A stretch of 64,000 nucleotides of DNA, from positions 3,410,001 to 3,474,000 of the forward strand of contig OX465598.1 of the NCBI GenBank assembly GCA_950022295.1, in the 5' to 3' direction. The stretch is from Bromus sterilis. Lineage: Eukaryota; Streptophyta; Magnoliopsida; Poales; Poaceae. The notes beneath the pieces were generated by a model that was not told the origin of the DNA, made no database searches, and saw only the letters and a list, made by a program, of their open reading frames with translations. Position 1 is the first letter of the stretch. Each line of letters starts with the position of its first letter. Below are positions 11,093 through 21,555 of the stretch, one piece after another. The position numbers and the translations under genes were made by a program.

Positions 11093-13312
11093 TTTGAGCT
11101 ACTTCCAGCTGAACCTGGTTCTCTTCCTCTGCTGCGAAAGAAACACTGGAACTTATTATTGGAGAATTATTGGAGCATGTAGGTAGTGTGTACGTAATCC
11201 CCCGTGGACTGTCCATTTCTTATTTCTCGGGAAGAACTTGACCAGTCGCTGTTTGGAAGGCCGTACAACGGGATATCCTAGGTGAATATGCTCCGGCTAA
11301 TCTTGCAGCATGAAAAATACTCCTTGCCACAAACCAATTATAAACGTTTCTTGTCATGTCTCCCTCCCTGCACGACATTCACAATGCACAATAATTTAAA
11401 CTCAATTACAACATTTGACCAAAGAAATGAAATGCTAAGAAATTGATCGGAGCATCTAGCTAGGCAGATGCTCAATTGCTTAGTCCTGAGCTAGCTAGAT
11501 GCTTAATTGATTACTCCACAATCACGGCATCCATGCCACAAAAGAAACGTCCAGGTACAAACGCCGCAGAACGGCGGATCTAGTGAATTTTAAAGGAAAA
11601 TGACAATAATGCTTCTCACGAACAAAATGGCCTCCATGTGGCAGTTTATATTCAGGGCTAGGTCTTCGATTGGAGATGACATCCACCTAATAAAATCGAG
11701 TTTTTAACATACTTGTGCAAATGAAATGACAAAAAAAATAGCACATATATTCTATACTAAAAGCAAAAAATACGAATGAAAAATAAAAAGTAAAATACGG
11801 ATGAAAAATAAAGAAATTATCTAGAAAAATCCACGTTAATCAAAAACATCTGATCATTAATTTGATAGACCCTTCATTCATAACCCTTAGATCTTCATAA
11901 CTAAAAAACGGGCCCACACCATGTTTAGATCTGAAAGCGCCACCAGGCCTGCCCGCTCGCCGAGGACGCACCACCCCTCGCCGCCGCATTGGCCGCGCCC
12001 ACAGTCGCCTGCGCGTCCGTGCACCCCGCAGAGCGCACCCGCTCGTCGTGCGCACCACACTCACCGCGCTCACCATGCCTCTCCTCGGTCGAAGCGACCC
12101 TGCGCTGCCTGGACCTCGCGAGAGGAGAAGAGATGGAGGCCCCGCCGCCGCCATCGACGCTGCATTTCTGTCTCCTAATCCATCACTGTTTTTTCTCCTT
12201 TTTTTTCTCTTCAGCGCTTTGAGCCTTGATCCGGTCAATTTGGTTTTTGTCACCATCTTTTACATCGATCATCATACGGTGGAGTCATGTTGACATCAGC
12301 ATCCGTCCATCCAGATGTACATCCATAGGTTTCTGGGCTGCCACAAGTAAATAACACAACAAGAGTCACCTCCTGATTCTGAATCCGTCGGTTCACTGCA
12401 AAGAGGGAGCGGCATACCGTTGCTTGGAACCGCGGAGACCTCCTCCTACTCCATGGCATATCTCTTCTCACTGCCGCCATCGAAATGGCAGGCCCCATCT
12501 TCCTCCTCAAGTGGATGATCAAGGGACAATACATACTCAGACCAGCCAAACTTTGTTCATTCACTGAGAAATATCTCTGCATGCTTTTTCCTGCCTGGAC
12601 CAAGTAAATGACACTTTACACACACTGCTTAGCTTACAATAAATGCCGTTAGATTAGATTAGATGCAATACACATGCACCGTCGGCAAGCGCAGAAATCC
12701 AAGGAGCTACGTACCAACAATCTGATTCAAGTTTTATAATTGCAAAAAAACAAGCTGGTAGTGGTACTACAAGTCATTCCAGTTTATAATCCGATTTCAG
12801 TTTGCCAAAATCTGGTTGGAAGCAGAATTTCTTTGCGTGCAGCAAACTACCTTGAAAACAACAAATGTTTGCCATTGCTTCTGACTCATCAACAGATCTC
12901 CTGCCTTCGTAACCAAAACACACAGAGAGAGAGGCATTATTAATTAAATTACAGGTCGAAGAAAGCTCACATTTTGATCACTTCCTTCTTCTAATTAAGG
13001 GAACTGCTAGCTGATGGATAGAAGAAAGCTCACTCACTCACCTTGTACAGCCAGCCATCCATCCATCATAACAACAGAGTGGATCAAATCGACAGCACAT
13101 AACTCAACAACCAATGAGTGGCCTTCACCAAATAAAGGACACCGTCAACACACCGTTTCCTGCCTGCACCAAAGCCACAACAGACAGGGTGTGATTTAAA
13201 TACAAGAAAACAGTACGTCTAGGAACAAGAGGTCATTAGTAAAATAATATGCACCGTCAAGCAGCACATAAATCAAAACAATACGCTGCAAGTGTTCGTT
13301 ACCTTGGATTAA
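11093..13312. other. Intergenic region, no supported gene
   Basis: 11093-11230 is the probable 5' leader and promoter of the USP/pseudokinase gene. At 11840-12260 a GC-rich patch carries overlapping short frames on both strands with no recognisable product. 12280-13310 contains only short frames and two near copies of a TTTCCTGCCTGNACCAA motif (about 12589 and 13149). It may include untranslated 3' sequence of the resistance gene. No RNA gene was seen. Confidence 0.4.
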
Positions 13313-16300
13313 TTAGTCTATGATAATTGGAATGATTCCTTTCAAGTTGCGGCACTGCCTCATTAGTTCCTCACTGTTGCCATTGCCACCGCCTTTGATG
13401 TTCAACACGCACAGGGAATTCAGGAGACCAGCATCCGGCAGGGATTTCAGAGCAGGACAGTCACGGATGGTTAACTTTTGCAGTGAAATTGGGAGCTTGG
13501 GCAGCGATTTCAGAGAAGGACAGCCATGGATGCTTAAGTTTTGCAGTGAACTCTGCAGCCTGGGCAGTAATTTAAGAGCAGGACAGCCCAAGATGTATAA
13601 ACTTTTCAGAGAAGATGGGAGGCCATCCTTGGGCAACAATTTCAGGGCTTCACAACTACTGATGGACAAGTGTTGCAGTGAACTTAAGAGGCTATTGTTG
13701 GGCAACGATTCCAAGGAAGGGCAGCTCAAGATACTTAAATCTTGCACATAACTCGGGAGCCTGACATTGGGCAGCAATTTGAAGGCATGGCACTTGCAGA
13801 TTACTAACCTTTGCAGAGAAGCTGGGAGGCCATCATTGGGCAGGGACTGGAAGGCCTGACAATTCCAAATCTCTAATTTCTTGAGGCTGGAAAGCCTATG
13901 CAGCCCTGCTGGGAGGCACTGCAGCTTGTCACAATCATAAAATTCGAGAACCTGGAGGGAGGTGAGGAGCTGAAGGGCATCCTCTTGCTCCTTAGTGAAG
14001 CGCTCCACCTCATGAATTGTATATAAGAGTAAGGTGGTGATGGAGGAGGAGAGGAGGCTGCAGATGGGCACGGAAAGGAAGCCTGTGAGGTCATCTATTC
14101 GTACCTCCTGAAGCTTGCAAGATGTGAGCTCTTTGAAAGAGGCGGAAAATTTGGGGGTGCCACAGATGTCTAATTCTGTGAGACAGCCATGGGCAAGGAG
14201 AGGCGAGTAAGAGGAGGCTAACTTGGGGCAGTCCCTGATGTACAATGAGCGGAGGGAGCGGAGGCCTTGGAGCGAAGTGTCGAGTAGGCTCAGCTCTGGG
14301 CAACCCCAGATCTCCAATTTCTGTAGATGGGGAGACGAGAGCAAAAGTCCACCTTCTCCTCCTGCTGCTATTTCATCCTCTCCTCTTGTGGTCTGCTGCT
14401 GCTCCCCCATCACACCAACCCTTGTTATCTTTTCATGAGAATTTATCATCAACTCGTTGAGACCTTGGAAATGAGAGAGAAATTGTGCCAATTCCTTCTC
14501 ACCAGCAGCACACTCCTCAATCACAAGGCATTCAACTGGTAACTCGTATATGACATCACTCTCACGGTCAGCCGGCCACAGGACATTACTCGAGGATCTT
14601 ATTCTGAGACACTTCACAGATGTTAACTTCTGGAGGTGATTCAGTGGCAGAGGAGGGCAATTATCCACATCAAACTCTTCTAGAACAACCATATTAGAGA
14701 ATGCCAACACATCCCAGAAGGTTTCATCTTGACCACCGTTCCCCTTAATCTCCAATGTTACCTGTGAACTGTAGTTTGTTGAGTAACTCAGACGTTCCAG
14801 ACCAGATCCTGCCCGCTCTATCTTGGCAGAGCATGGAGCACGAGTCCAAGGGACAGTAGGCAATGACAAGAGTTTTGGGCAGTCTATAACCTTGAGCTCT
14901 CGTAATCTAGGAAACAAAGTCATGTTTGCTTCTAGCTCTGATTGACAGCGTGAAAATGGCAGCTCCACGAGTTCAACACAACATTTAACAATGAGCACTT
15001 CTAGTTGAGACAACAAATGGCAAGTGCTATTCCCAATCCATTTTCTCAACCATGGTATCTTAACTAATTCCAACCTTTTCAGATTTTGAAAGCTTTGGCT
15101 TGGGATACAATTTTGTTGCTCTTCACCAAGCTCACCAACAAACCACAACTCTCCTATAGGTGGAAGATTTTTCCAACCTACGTCATGCAGATGAAGAGAT
15201 TCCAATTTTGTAACCGAGAGATTTCCACCGAGCCACGATGGGCAAGTAGCACCTCTATGCCCTCCAATGTGCAGATGTTGGAGATTGCTATGAGGTTTAA
15301 GACTTTCAAGAACATGTTCTTGGAAAGAATCCATATTGTCCCCATAAGTACCGCACTGTAATATTAGTTTCTCTAAGTGATTTTTGTGCACCAATACTGC
15401 TTCATTCACTTTTTCCTTCTGTTCAACATTCTCAATATTATGGATTCTCAGTAACCCACCAAGCTCTTCCAACTGTCCTATCTGCCTTAATTCCAAACCA
15501 CTGCCTTTGACAAGAAAATGACGCAATTTTACAAGGTTGCTCATTGCTCTGAGAGGACCAAGGTGCACATTGCATTGTTGAAAATCAAGGATCCTCAGGT
15601 GATAAAATCTTGAGATGTTGCTGATCAAACTCAATTTTGAATCATATCTTGAAGTTATTATCCTCAGGTAGCGAAGATGGACAGATCTCGGAAGGCTGCG
15701 GAACACATCCTCCAAAATATAATTATAAGATACCCCAGACAAAAGAATAACACGAACGGCTTTTGCTTCTGCAAACATATCACCAAAAGTACTTGTAAAG
15801 CATCCATGGTATTTTCCAAATAGCATCACAGTTTGTAGATTTCCAACCTTCAGCTTTGTATGTAATGTACTTAAGTCCCTCTTAAAATCATCAAAGGCTA
15901 CTCTATCGTTGACATCTTTCTCATCTACAATGATAGACAAGTGACGTACAGATAGGGAAGATCGTACATATCTCACATTAAAACTTGATATGCTAAGGCA
16001 CTCTGATGATGAAACCTTCACTGCCAAGTTATGCAGTAGGTCATGAACAACATAACAATGACTACTACCATATTTTTCAATCTTCTTGAGAAAACCAAGA
16101 ATAACCAATTCATTTAAATAGTTCACCCCAACATCTTCAAGACTTATCCTTGGATCGGATGAATCTAAAATATCAAGCCCAATCCATAAGTGAACCAACT
16201 CTTTGCTACCAAACTCATAATCTTCCGGAAACAAACCACAAAAGACAAAACACTGTTGTAGATGGAAAGGGAGATAATCATAGCTAAGTCTCAGAGCTGG

Positions 16301-17746
16301 CATAATGTCATAGCTGCTGGTCTGTGACTCCCATTCTTTGCTTTGCAGAACTTTTGTCCAATGGTCCACTGTAAGATGTTTTCTTAGTAATCTACCTACA
16401 GTTTTTGCTGCAAGTGGGAAACCCTTCAATTTGACCAATATTTCTCTTCCAACATCAAGCAATAAGTTAGGATGGTCATTCCATGACTCTTGATAACCAA
16501 ATACATATGCTTCAAATAAATGCATAAAATCTTCAGATCCTAAGCCATTCAGGTATATTGAATAATCAACTGCTTTTACCATTGTTTCTGCCTCTGGAAT
16601 TCGAGTAGTGACAATAACCATATTACCTCTTGCCTCTCCTTTTCTAAAGGGAGCTAATAGTTTTTTCCACTCATCCTCGTGATATGACCACACATCATCC
16701 AAGACCAGCAAAAACCTCTTTTGCTTCAATCGTTGTTCGATAAGCTCTTCTTCATTAGCATTATTCTGTTCGCCATTAACCTCAGGGGTCTTTTTCACAA
16801 TCTCTTGTGCCAACCTATTTGCATCAAAACTCAGAGACACACAGACCCAGATCATAACATCAAAATAGCTCTTTACTTCTTGATATACATGTTGTGTGAA
16901 AGCTGTCTTCCCAATACCCCCCGGGCCAACAATTTGAAGCACGGTGAGTCCATTAGCACAATATTTTCCATGGGTAATGCCATCTACAATGCCTTTTTTC
17001 TCTGCATCCCTCCCAAATAACTCTGGCTCTATTATTGCTGGGGTGGTTTTGGGTCTCTTTCCAGCGATGCTTGCTGGGGTAGGTTTGCGGGGCTCAAGAT
17101 CAAGAATTTCCTTCACCTTAGCACATACGGGATCCAGTTGTTGTACAATTTCTACCATCCATTTAGACATTTCCACACGATTAAACTTCATTTCTTGTCC
17201 ATCTTCTAGTGGTTTCTTGGAGGCTCTCTTTGCTATGCATCCACTGCCAGCAATGCGCTGCCCGCCACATGTGTGGACAACGGATAGGCATCCTTTTTTT
17301 GCATCATCTTCTTGGTCACCACCAGTAGCAGCAACATCACATAAGCACGAGGAGAGCTTGAATTTGTTGGCAACGGCTCTGGCGGTGTGGCACACATTGA
17401 AACCAAGGCTGTAGATGCAGCCCCCGGGATGGTTATCAGCGGCATCATAGGTGGTGTGGAGCTTGTCCTGGATGCGGAAGTAGTCGAGCTCATCGAGCAC
17501 GTCGTCGGCCCTGTTGGCCAGCTGTCGCAGCATGTACAGCAGCTCCATGAGCGCAGGGTTGGTGACGTCCCTGTCTTGCGCGGCGTAGAGTATCCCCTGA
17601 GCACGCAGCAGCTCCATCTTGAGGGCGGTGATGTTGAGTCCGAGACCGTCGCTGGCCGCCCAGTTCTCCAGCAAGCCATCTAAAACAGGGGCCAGCGCCT
17701 TGCCGACCACCGACACTGCCGCACTGATGGCTGCGTTCATCTTCAC
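13313..17746 (-). CDS. CC-NB-ARC-LRR (NLR) disease-resistance-type protein
   Basis: A single uninterrupted exon of 1477 codons. Residues 1-170 form an Rx-type coiled-coil region with the EDVID-equivalent ADDVLDELDYF at 80-90. The NB-ARC domain shows P-loop GPGGIGKT (274-281), kinase-2 LLVLDDVW (346-353), RNBS-B VIVTTR (377-382), GLPL as GFPLA (442-446), RNBS-D CFVFCGLFPEDYEF (499-512) and MHD as VHD (567-569). About 850 residues of leucine-rich repeats follow; the last seven or so are a near-regular 23-24-residue array of the form LxxLxIxxCxxLxxLPxxGLPxSLQ. NLRs are intracellular receptors that detect pathogen effectors and trigger hypersensitive defence. Every nucleotide-binding motif is present and no frameshift is visible, so the gene looks functional. 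Start: Met1 and Met3 are both possible. A GC-rich leader-like exon may lie near 19250-19600. Confidence 0.95.
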   Translation of the reverse strand: MKMNAAISAAVSVVGKALAPVLDGLLENWAASDGLGLNITALKMELLRAQGILYAAQDRDVTNPALMELLYMLRQLANRADDVLDELDYFRIQDKLHTTYDAADNHPGGCIYSLGFNVCHTARAVANKFKLSSCLCDVAATGGDQEDDAKKGCLSVVHTCGGQRIAGSGCIAKRASKKPLEDGQEMKFNRVEMSKWMVEIVQQLDPVCAKVKEILDLEPRKPTPASIAGKRPKTTPAIIEPELFGRDAEKKGIVDGITHGKYCANGLTVLQIVGPGGIGKTAFTQHVYQEVKSYFDVMIWVCVSLSFDANRLAQEIVKKTPEVNGEQNNANEEELIEQRLKQKRFLLVLDDVWSYHEDEWKKLLAPFRKGEARGNMVIVTTRIPEAETMVKAVDYSIYLNGLGSEDFMHLFEAYVFGYQESWNDHPNLLLDVGREILVKLKGFPLAAKTVGRLLRKHLTVDHWTKVLQSKEWESQTSSYDIMPALRLSYDYLPFHLQQCFVFCGLFPEDYEFGSKELVHLWIGLDILDSSDPRISLEDVGVNYLNELVILGFLKKIEKYGSSHCYVVHDLLHNLAVKVSSSECLSISSFNVRYVRSSLSVRHLSIIVDEKDVNDRVAFDDFKRDLSTLHTKLKVGNLQTVMLFGKYHGCFTSTFGDMFAEAKAVRVILLSGVSYNYILEDVFRSLPRSVHLRYLRIITSRYDSKLSLISNISRFYHLRILDFQQCNVHLGPLRAMSNLVKLRHFLVKGSGLELRQIGQLEELGGLLRIHNIENVEQKEKVNEAVLVHKNHLEKLILQCGTYGDNMDSFQEHVLESLKPHSNLQHLHIGGHRGATCPSWLGGNLSVTKLESLHLHDVGWKNLPPIGELWFVGELGEEQQNCIPSQSFQNLKRLELVKIPWLRKWIGNSTCHLLSQLEVLIVKCCVELVELPFSRCQSELEANMTLFPRLRELKVIDCPKLLSLPTVPWTRAPCSAKIERAGSGLERLSYSTNYSSQVTLEIKGNGGQDETFWDVLAFSNMVVLEEFDVDNCPPLPLNHLQKLTSVKCLRIRSSSNVLWPADRESDVIYELPVECLVIEECAAGEKELAQFLSHFQGLNELMINSHEKITRVGVMGEQQQTTRGEDEIAAGGEGGLLLSSPHLQKLEIWGCPELSLLDTSLQGLRSLRSLYIRDCPKLASSYSPLLAHGCLTELDICGTPKFSASFKELTSCKLQEVRIDDLTGFLSVPICSLLSSSITTLLLYTIHEVERFTKEQEDALQLLTSLQVLEFYDCDKLQCLPAGLHRLSSLKKLEIWNCQAFQSLPNDGLPASLQRLVICKCHAFKLLPNVRLPSYVQDLSILSCPSLESLPNNSLLSSLQHLSISSCEALKLLPKDGLPSSLKSLYILGCPALKLLPRLQSSLQNLSIHGCPSLKSLPKLPISLQKLTIRDCPALKSLPDAGLLNSLCVLNIKGGGNGNSEELMRQCRNLKGIIPIIID
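13340..13935 (-). repeat. Regular LRR-coding tandem repeat, ~69-72 bp unit
   Basis: The 3' part of the NLR gene consists of successive in-frame units of 23-24 codons, each with Leu, Cys and LP at fixed spacing. Several units share long stretches at the DNA level (GGCAGCGATTTCAGAG-like and CTTTTGCAGTGAA-like blocks), which suggests recent repeat expansion within the effector-sensing part of the gene. Confidence 0.65.
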
Positions 17747-19687
17747 CCCACCTCACGTCCACTGCTGATTGATAAATGTGCTTTCAGTTAGTCACTAGCA
17801 AGTAGCAATAGCAATACTACTTTTCCCAACAAAATAAATAAATGAAGGGTTCACTTACAAACAGTAGGTGTTGAGATCTTGCTGAGAGGTGGGATTGTAC
17901 AGTCAATCAGAAATGGTGGAATTACTACACCATTCAAGTGCATAGACAGAGAGATCGGCCTTCAGCCCCAGTTTCTAGCTAGCTAGGACCTGCAAAACAT
18001 CTGGAAAATCAGGGGTCGTCCTCCATGGTTGCGCTGCAGATGCAGGTATGAGAAGGCTCACGCATGCAATTGTGAGACAGGAGGAAAAAAGCGATGAAGA
18101 GAGAGGGGGCTGGATGCTTCATGTGTGGACCTCACCTCTTAAGTCCGGTTGAGCTGGGCGAGCTCCGACAAGGGGATTGCCGCAAGCGCCTGCATCTTGA
18201 TGGGGTTGACCTCACTCTATCCGATTCCTGCTAGGCACGATTAATACCGGATCAGGACTGGACTGGAGCAAGAAGAAGGAAGTAGGCGGCGGAGGAAGAA
18301 GAGAGCAGCACGGGACCACGGCAGACGGCGATGTGCGCTGAGAAGACTCAATGGTGGGAAGGAGAAGACTCAATGGTGTACAGGCCTGGGAGAAGCTAAA
18401 CTTTGGCTGGTGAGCAGAGGAACCGAGAATGGAGGGAGAAGAGGCAAGTGAAAAGAAGAGACGAAGGAGAAGACAAAAGGGTGGAGATAGTTGGTGGTGT
18501 CGATGAAGATGCTTTTGTGACGCTTTGCATAAACTAAACCAATTATTGTTGTAGATCTTCCACTCATCGAAATTTAAATGGATTGTCCTACCAGTAGATC
18601 AACAATGCTGAATTAACAATTCTTGGAGGCTTGTGTGGATGTTTTGTGGGGAGGCTTTAAGAAAATAGAGCGACAGAAAGCACAAGGGGTGGGGGCTGAA
18701 GCAAGCAAAAATATGATATGAATCCATGTGTATGTGCTTTTTTCACTCACAGCCCTGCAGTTGAATTGGCATGGCGATTTCCCTGTAATTTCCACTGAGC
18801 TGTCAGGTAGACATAAGAGGTGTGTTTCAACTTTCAAGGCATGTAAAGACAAGAAAAGTAGTTGGAGTACTGAAATCCGAAAATAATGCTGTATCCCCCG
18901 AGTCACTCTCCTTGGCTACTATAGTTGAGATTGAAGGCAGGTTGATTGAATTCGATGACAATGGATCACGAATTCTCTCAGCCACTTTGATTTCCTCCAA
19001 CTGAAACCCGAGTTTAGACCATTTTATTGCAAGAAGCAATGAAAATGTATATCTTCATCTTCTATGTCTACTACATTAAGTGAAATTGATATCTATATGC
19101 ATTGTTCATTTTGAAATCAACAATGCATATAGATATAATCATATAGGGGACTGACGAGTGATACATACACAATTAATTAATTAACACATACACTGATACA
19201 TGATTTGTGAATACAAATTCAGTTAAAATTTCTTCATACCTAGCCGGCCGGCAGATTAGAGGAAGAAGTCGCGGCAGGGCCGGGGGCGCGGGGCAGCAAC
19301 CAACTAGAAGACCGGGAGTTGGGAGAAGGGAGGGGCCGGACCACCGGAGCAGAGCCGCCGCGGAGGCGCCGGGCTAGAGCAGGCGAGCAGCAGCGGGTTC
19401 ATCACACGAACGGGACACGGGGGACGGCCGGGATGTGGGGTGGCTAGGCAGGACTGAGGAAGTCTGGGGATGTAGGAAGCGCGGGGAACTGAGCAAGTCA
19501 TCAGCGATCGCCGGCGGCGGCGCTGGCAGGAGCCAGTCGCTTCGCCTGTGAGGCTCTGCCCTCAAGTTTTTTTTTTTTTGAGACAACTCTGCCCTCACGT
19601 GTGTTTAGCTCGTTGGTGGCTTCCTGGTTGGGCCTGGGCGTGGCCTTTTTCGTGATGTTGTAATGCCTGCCTACTACCTACCTATGG
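17747..19687. other. Region upstream of the NLR gene, with a possible non-coding first exon
   Basis: No protein-coding gene is supported. 19240-19600 is GC-rich. On the minus strand it ends CCGGCCGGCTAG followed by GTATGAAG, a plausible splice donor, so it could be a distant 5' leader exon of the NLR gene; this is tentative. A strong hairpin lies at 19089-19136. Short frames at 18370-19040 resemble nothing known to me. Confidence 0.35.
19089..19136. repeat. Perfect 18-bp inverted repeat (hairpin)
   Basis: ATATCTATATGCATTGTT (19089-19106) and its exact reverse complement (19119-19136) flank a 12-base loop. It is too short for a typical plant miRNA precursor and more like the core of a small foldback element or a cruciform-prone site. 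Confidence 0.7.
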
Positions 19688-20377
19688 AGAGCAACTCCAA
19701 CAGCCAACTGTTGTCTAGGCGTGAATTCAGATGATGAGAATGATTTATTTTCTGGTGCCCCGCAAGCTACATAACCATGAAATACACAACGTATCCTTTC
19801 CATTAGACCCATTTGTAGAATCAGATTAATATGATCTATTCAGTGCTACCACAGTGCTAATTTCAGTATCCTAATTTACGGAGATTGGAACCAGCATCTC
19901 ACCATTGTTTTCCTCCTCTCCGTCGAATTGCCGACCGCTGAACAGGTCATCTGGCATCCGACGGCGCATTGATTCATCCAATACTCCCTACGGATCCTCC
20001 CTTTGTGCCACAAATTGGAAGATTGGAACATCCTCCGCGGCTAGACGAGGACACGGCGGCCTGAACATGGCGCCGGCGAGGACGGCGCGTCCTGCGCGTG
20101 GCACAAGCGGTCCTGTAGGCTGCGACGACGCAAGGGCGGAGGGTGGCACACAGGAGGAGTTTTTGCGCGCACGGAGGGAGGCGGGGTGGTGGGAGGGCAC
20201 GCCTGAGGAGGGTTGGCGAGGCGCCCGAGCTTGCCAAATTTGGCGAGGCAGCGAGGATATTTTCCGATCGGGATGAAGAAGGGAGGAAGAAACCGAGGCT
20301 GTTGGAAGGGTGAATCGAGACAGTTCTTTAATTTTTACAGAGCCCGTGGGCTTTACAGAGGTTGTTGGAGTTGCTCT
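19688..20377. mobile_element. MULE-like element with GC-rich interior
   Basis: The left end AGAGCAACTCCAACAGCC (19688-19705) is matched by TGTTGGAGTTGCTCT at the right end (20363-20377), a terminal inverted repeat of at least 15 bp. No clean 9-bp target duplication was found. The interior (19905-20300) is GC-rich, as in elements that carry host gene fragments, but the fragment could not be named. Confidence 0.5.
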
Positions 20378-21555
20378 TACTAGGTTCGCCAGCGGCATCC
20401 TCCTGCAACGGCGAGAGGGAAATACAAGAAGAGGATAGGGAAGGTTAGATGGGAAACATGACGGGAGCTGAACCAAAGGTGTTGTTGTCGCCCATATCAT
20501 TGATAAAGAGGTTTCCCATGTTAGGGAAGTAGTTGCGCGAGTGGTGCACCCCAAAAATTTGATTGATGTTGGGGATATAGTCGCTACTAGCAATCGCGCG
20601 AATGCGCTACCACGGATCGACGCATTGATAAAGGGCAGTTCGGTGGAGTCCTATAGAGCCTCTACGAATAAGCTTCAGGGGATCAATGGCGACGACACTG
20701 GCGGAGTCTGAATCTAAAAGAACGAGGAGCAAACCTAGAAACACAAAATGTGTTCGAACTCGCAAACATCGTGCAAATATTTTTGAAATGTATCTAATCA
20801 TTCAGTAAGGCTTAGAAGTGAGAAGCAAGAATATGAGCAACTATAATAATGGTGCTCGCACGCGACGAAGCTGAGATTTTCAATCTATGAAGGAAAAAAG
20901 TACATTTGCGCTCCGGATGATGAAGATGGAGGCAGCACATTGCTTGCGTTCCCCAGTAGCGTGTCTCTTCCTCCTGCAACTTGAAGCTCGAACTGTTCGT
21001 TGGAAAGCGCAGTCGTTGAGCAGAGGAAGAAGATGCATGACCAATACTAGATATGCGCAACTCTAAATATCGTCCTTAACTATAACTACATGTCTACACG
21101 TTCGACTATAATTGCATAATTTTTTTGGATGTGTAAAAAACAAGCCTAATTTATTTATGATGATGTCATCTGATTAAGACTTTGCGAAATTTTAGTGGAC
21201 TGAGATCTAGATAGAACCATTGCTAAAATAGATCTATATATCTAGTACTAAATTAATGTGTGTGTTTTTGCAGGAAAAATAATATGTGTGATTCAAATAA
21301 TGTGTGATTCACCTATTTAAACGGAAGGGAGTGATAATGCTTGGCATAAGTGTTTTTTTTAGGAGAAAGACCCCAGGCCTGTGCATCAAGGTGATGCATG
21401 CAACTATTTTATTAATTATTCATTAAAATCTTACAAAATAATACATCAATGAGCCTGAATTCACCATCTTGACAATAAATATCGATATCCCTATCCTCTT
21501 GATGAAAGAGTGGGGATAGTCGGGGCAGCATGTCCAGACCTAACAAGCAAGTGCT
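20378..21555. other. Transposon-derived sequence, unassigned
   Basis: On the minus strand about 20440-20600 reads DYIPNINQIFGVHHSRNYF in one frame before a stop at about 20450. This resembles the Asn/Pro-rich ends of transposon-associated plant proteins, but I cannot assign it firmly. The rest, to the CACTA element, is AT-rich without a gene. Confidence 0.3.

Noticed and set aside
19905..20593. Overlapping GC-rich frames on both strands as a host gene
   Set aside because: Much of it lies between MULE-like terminal repeats, and no frame shows splicing or a known domain.
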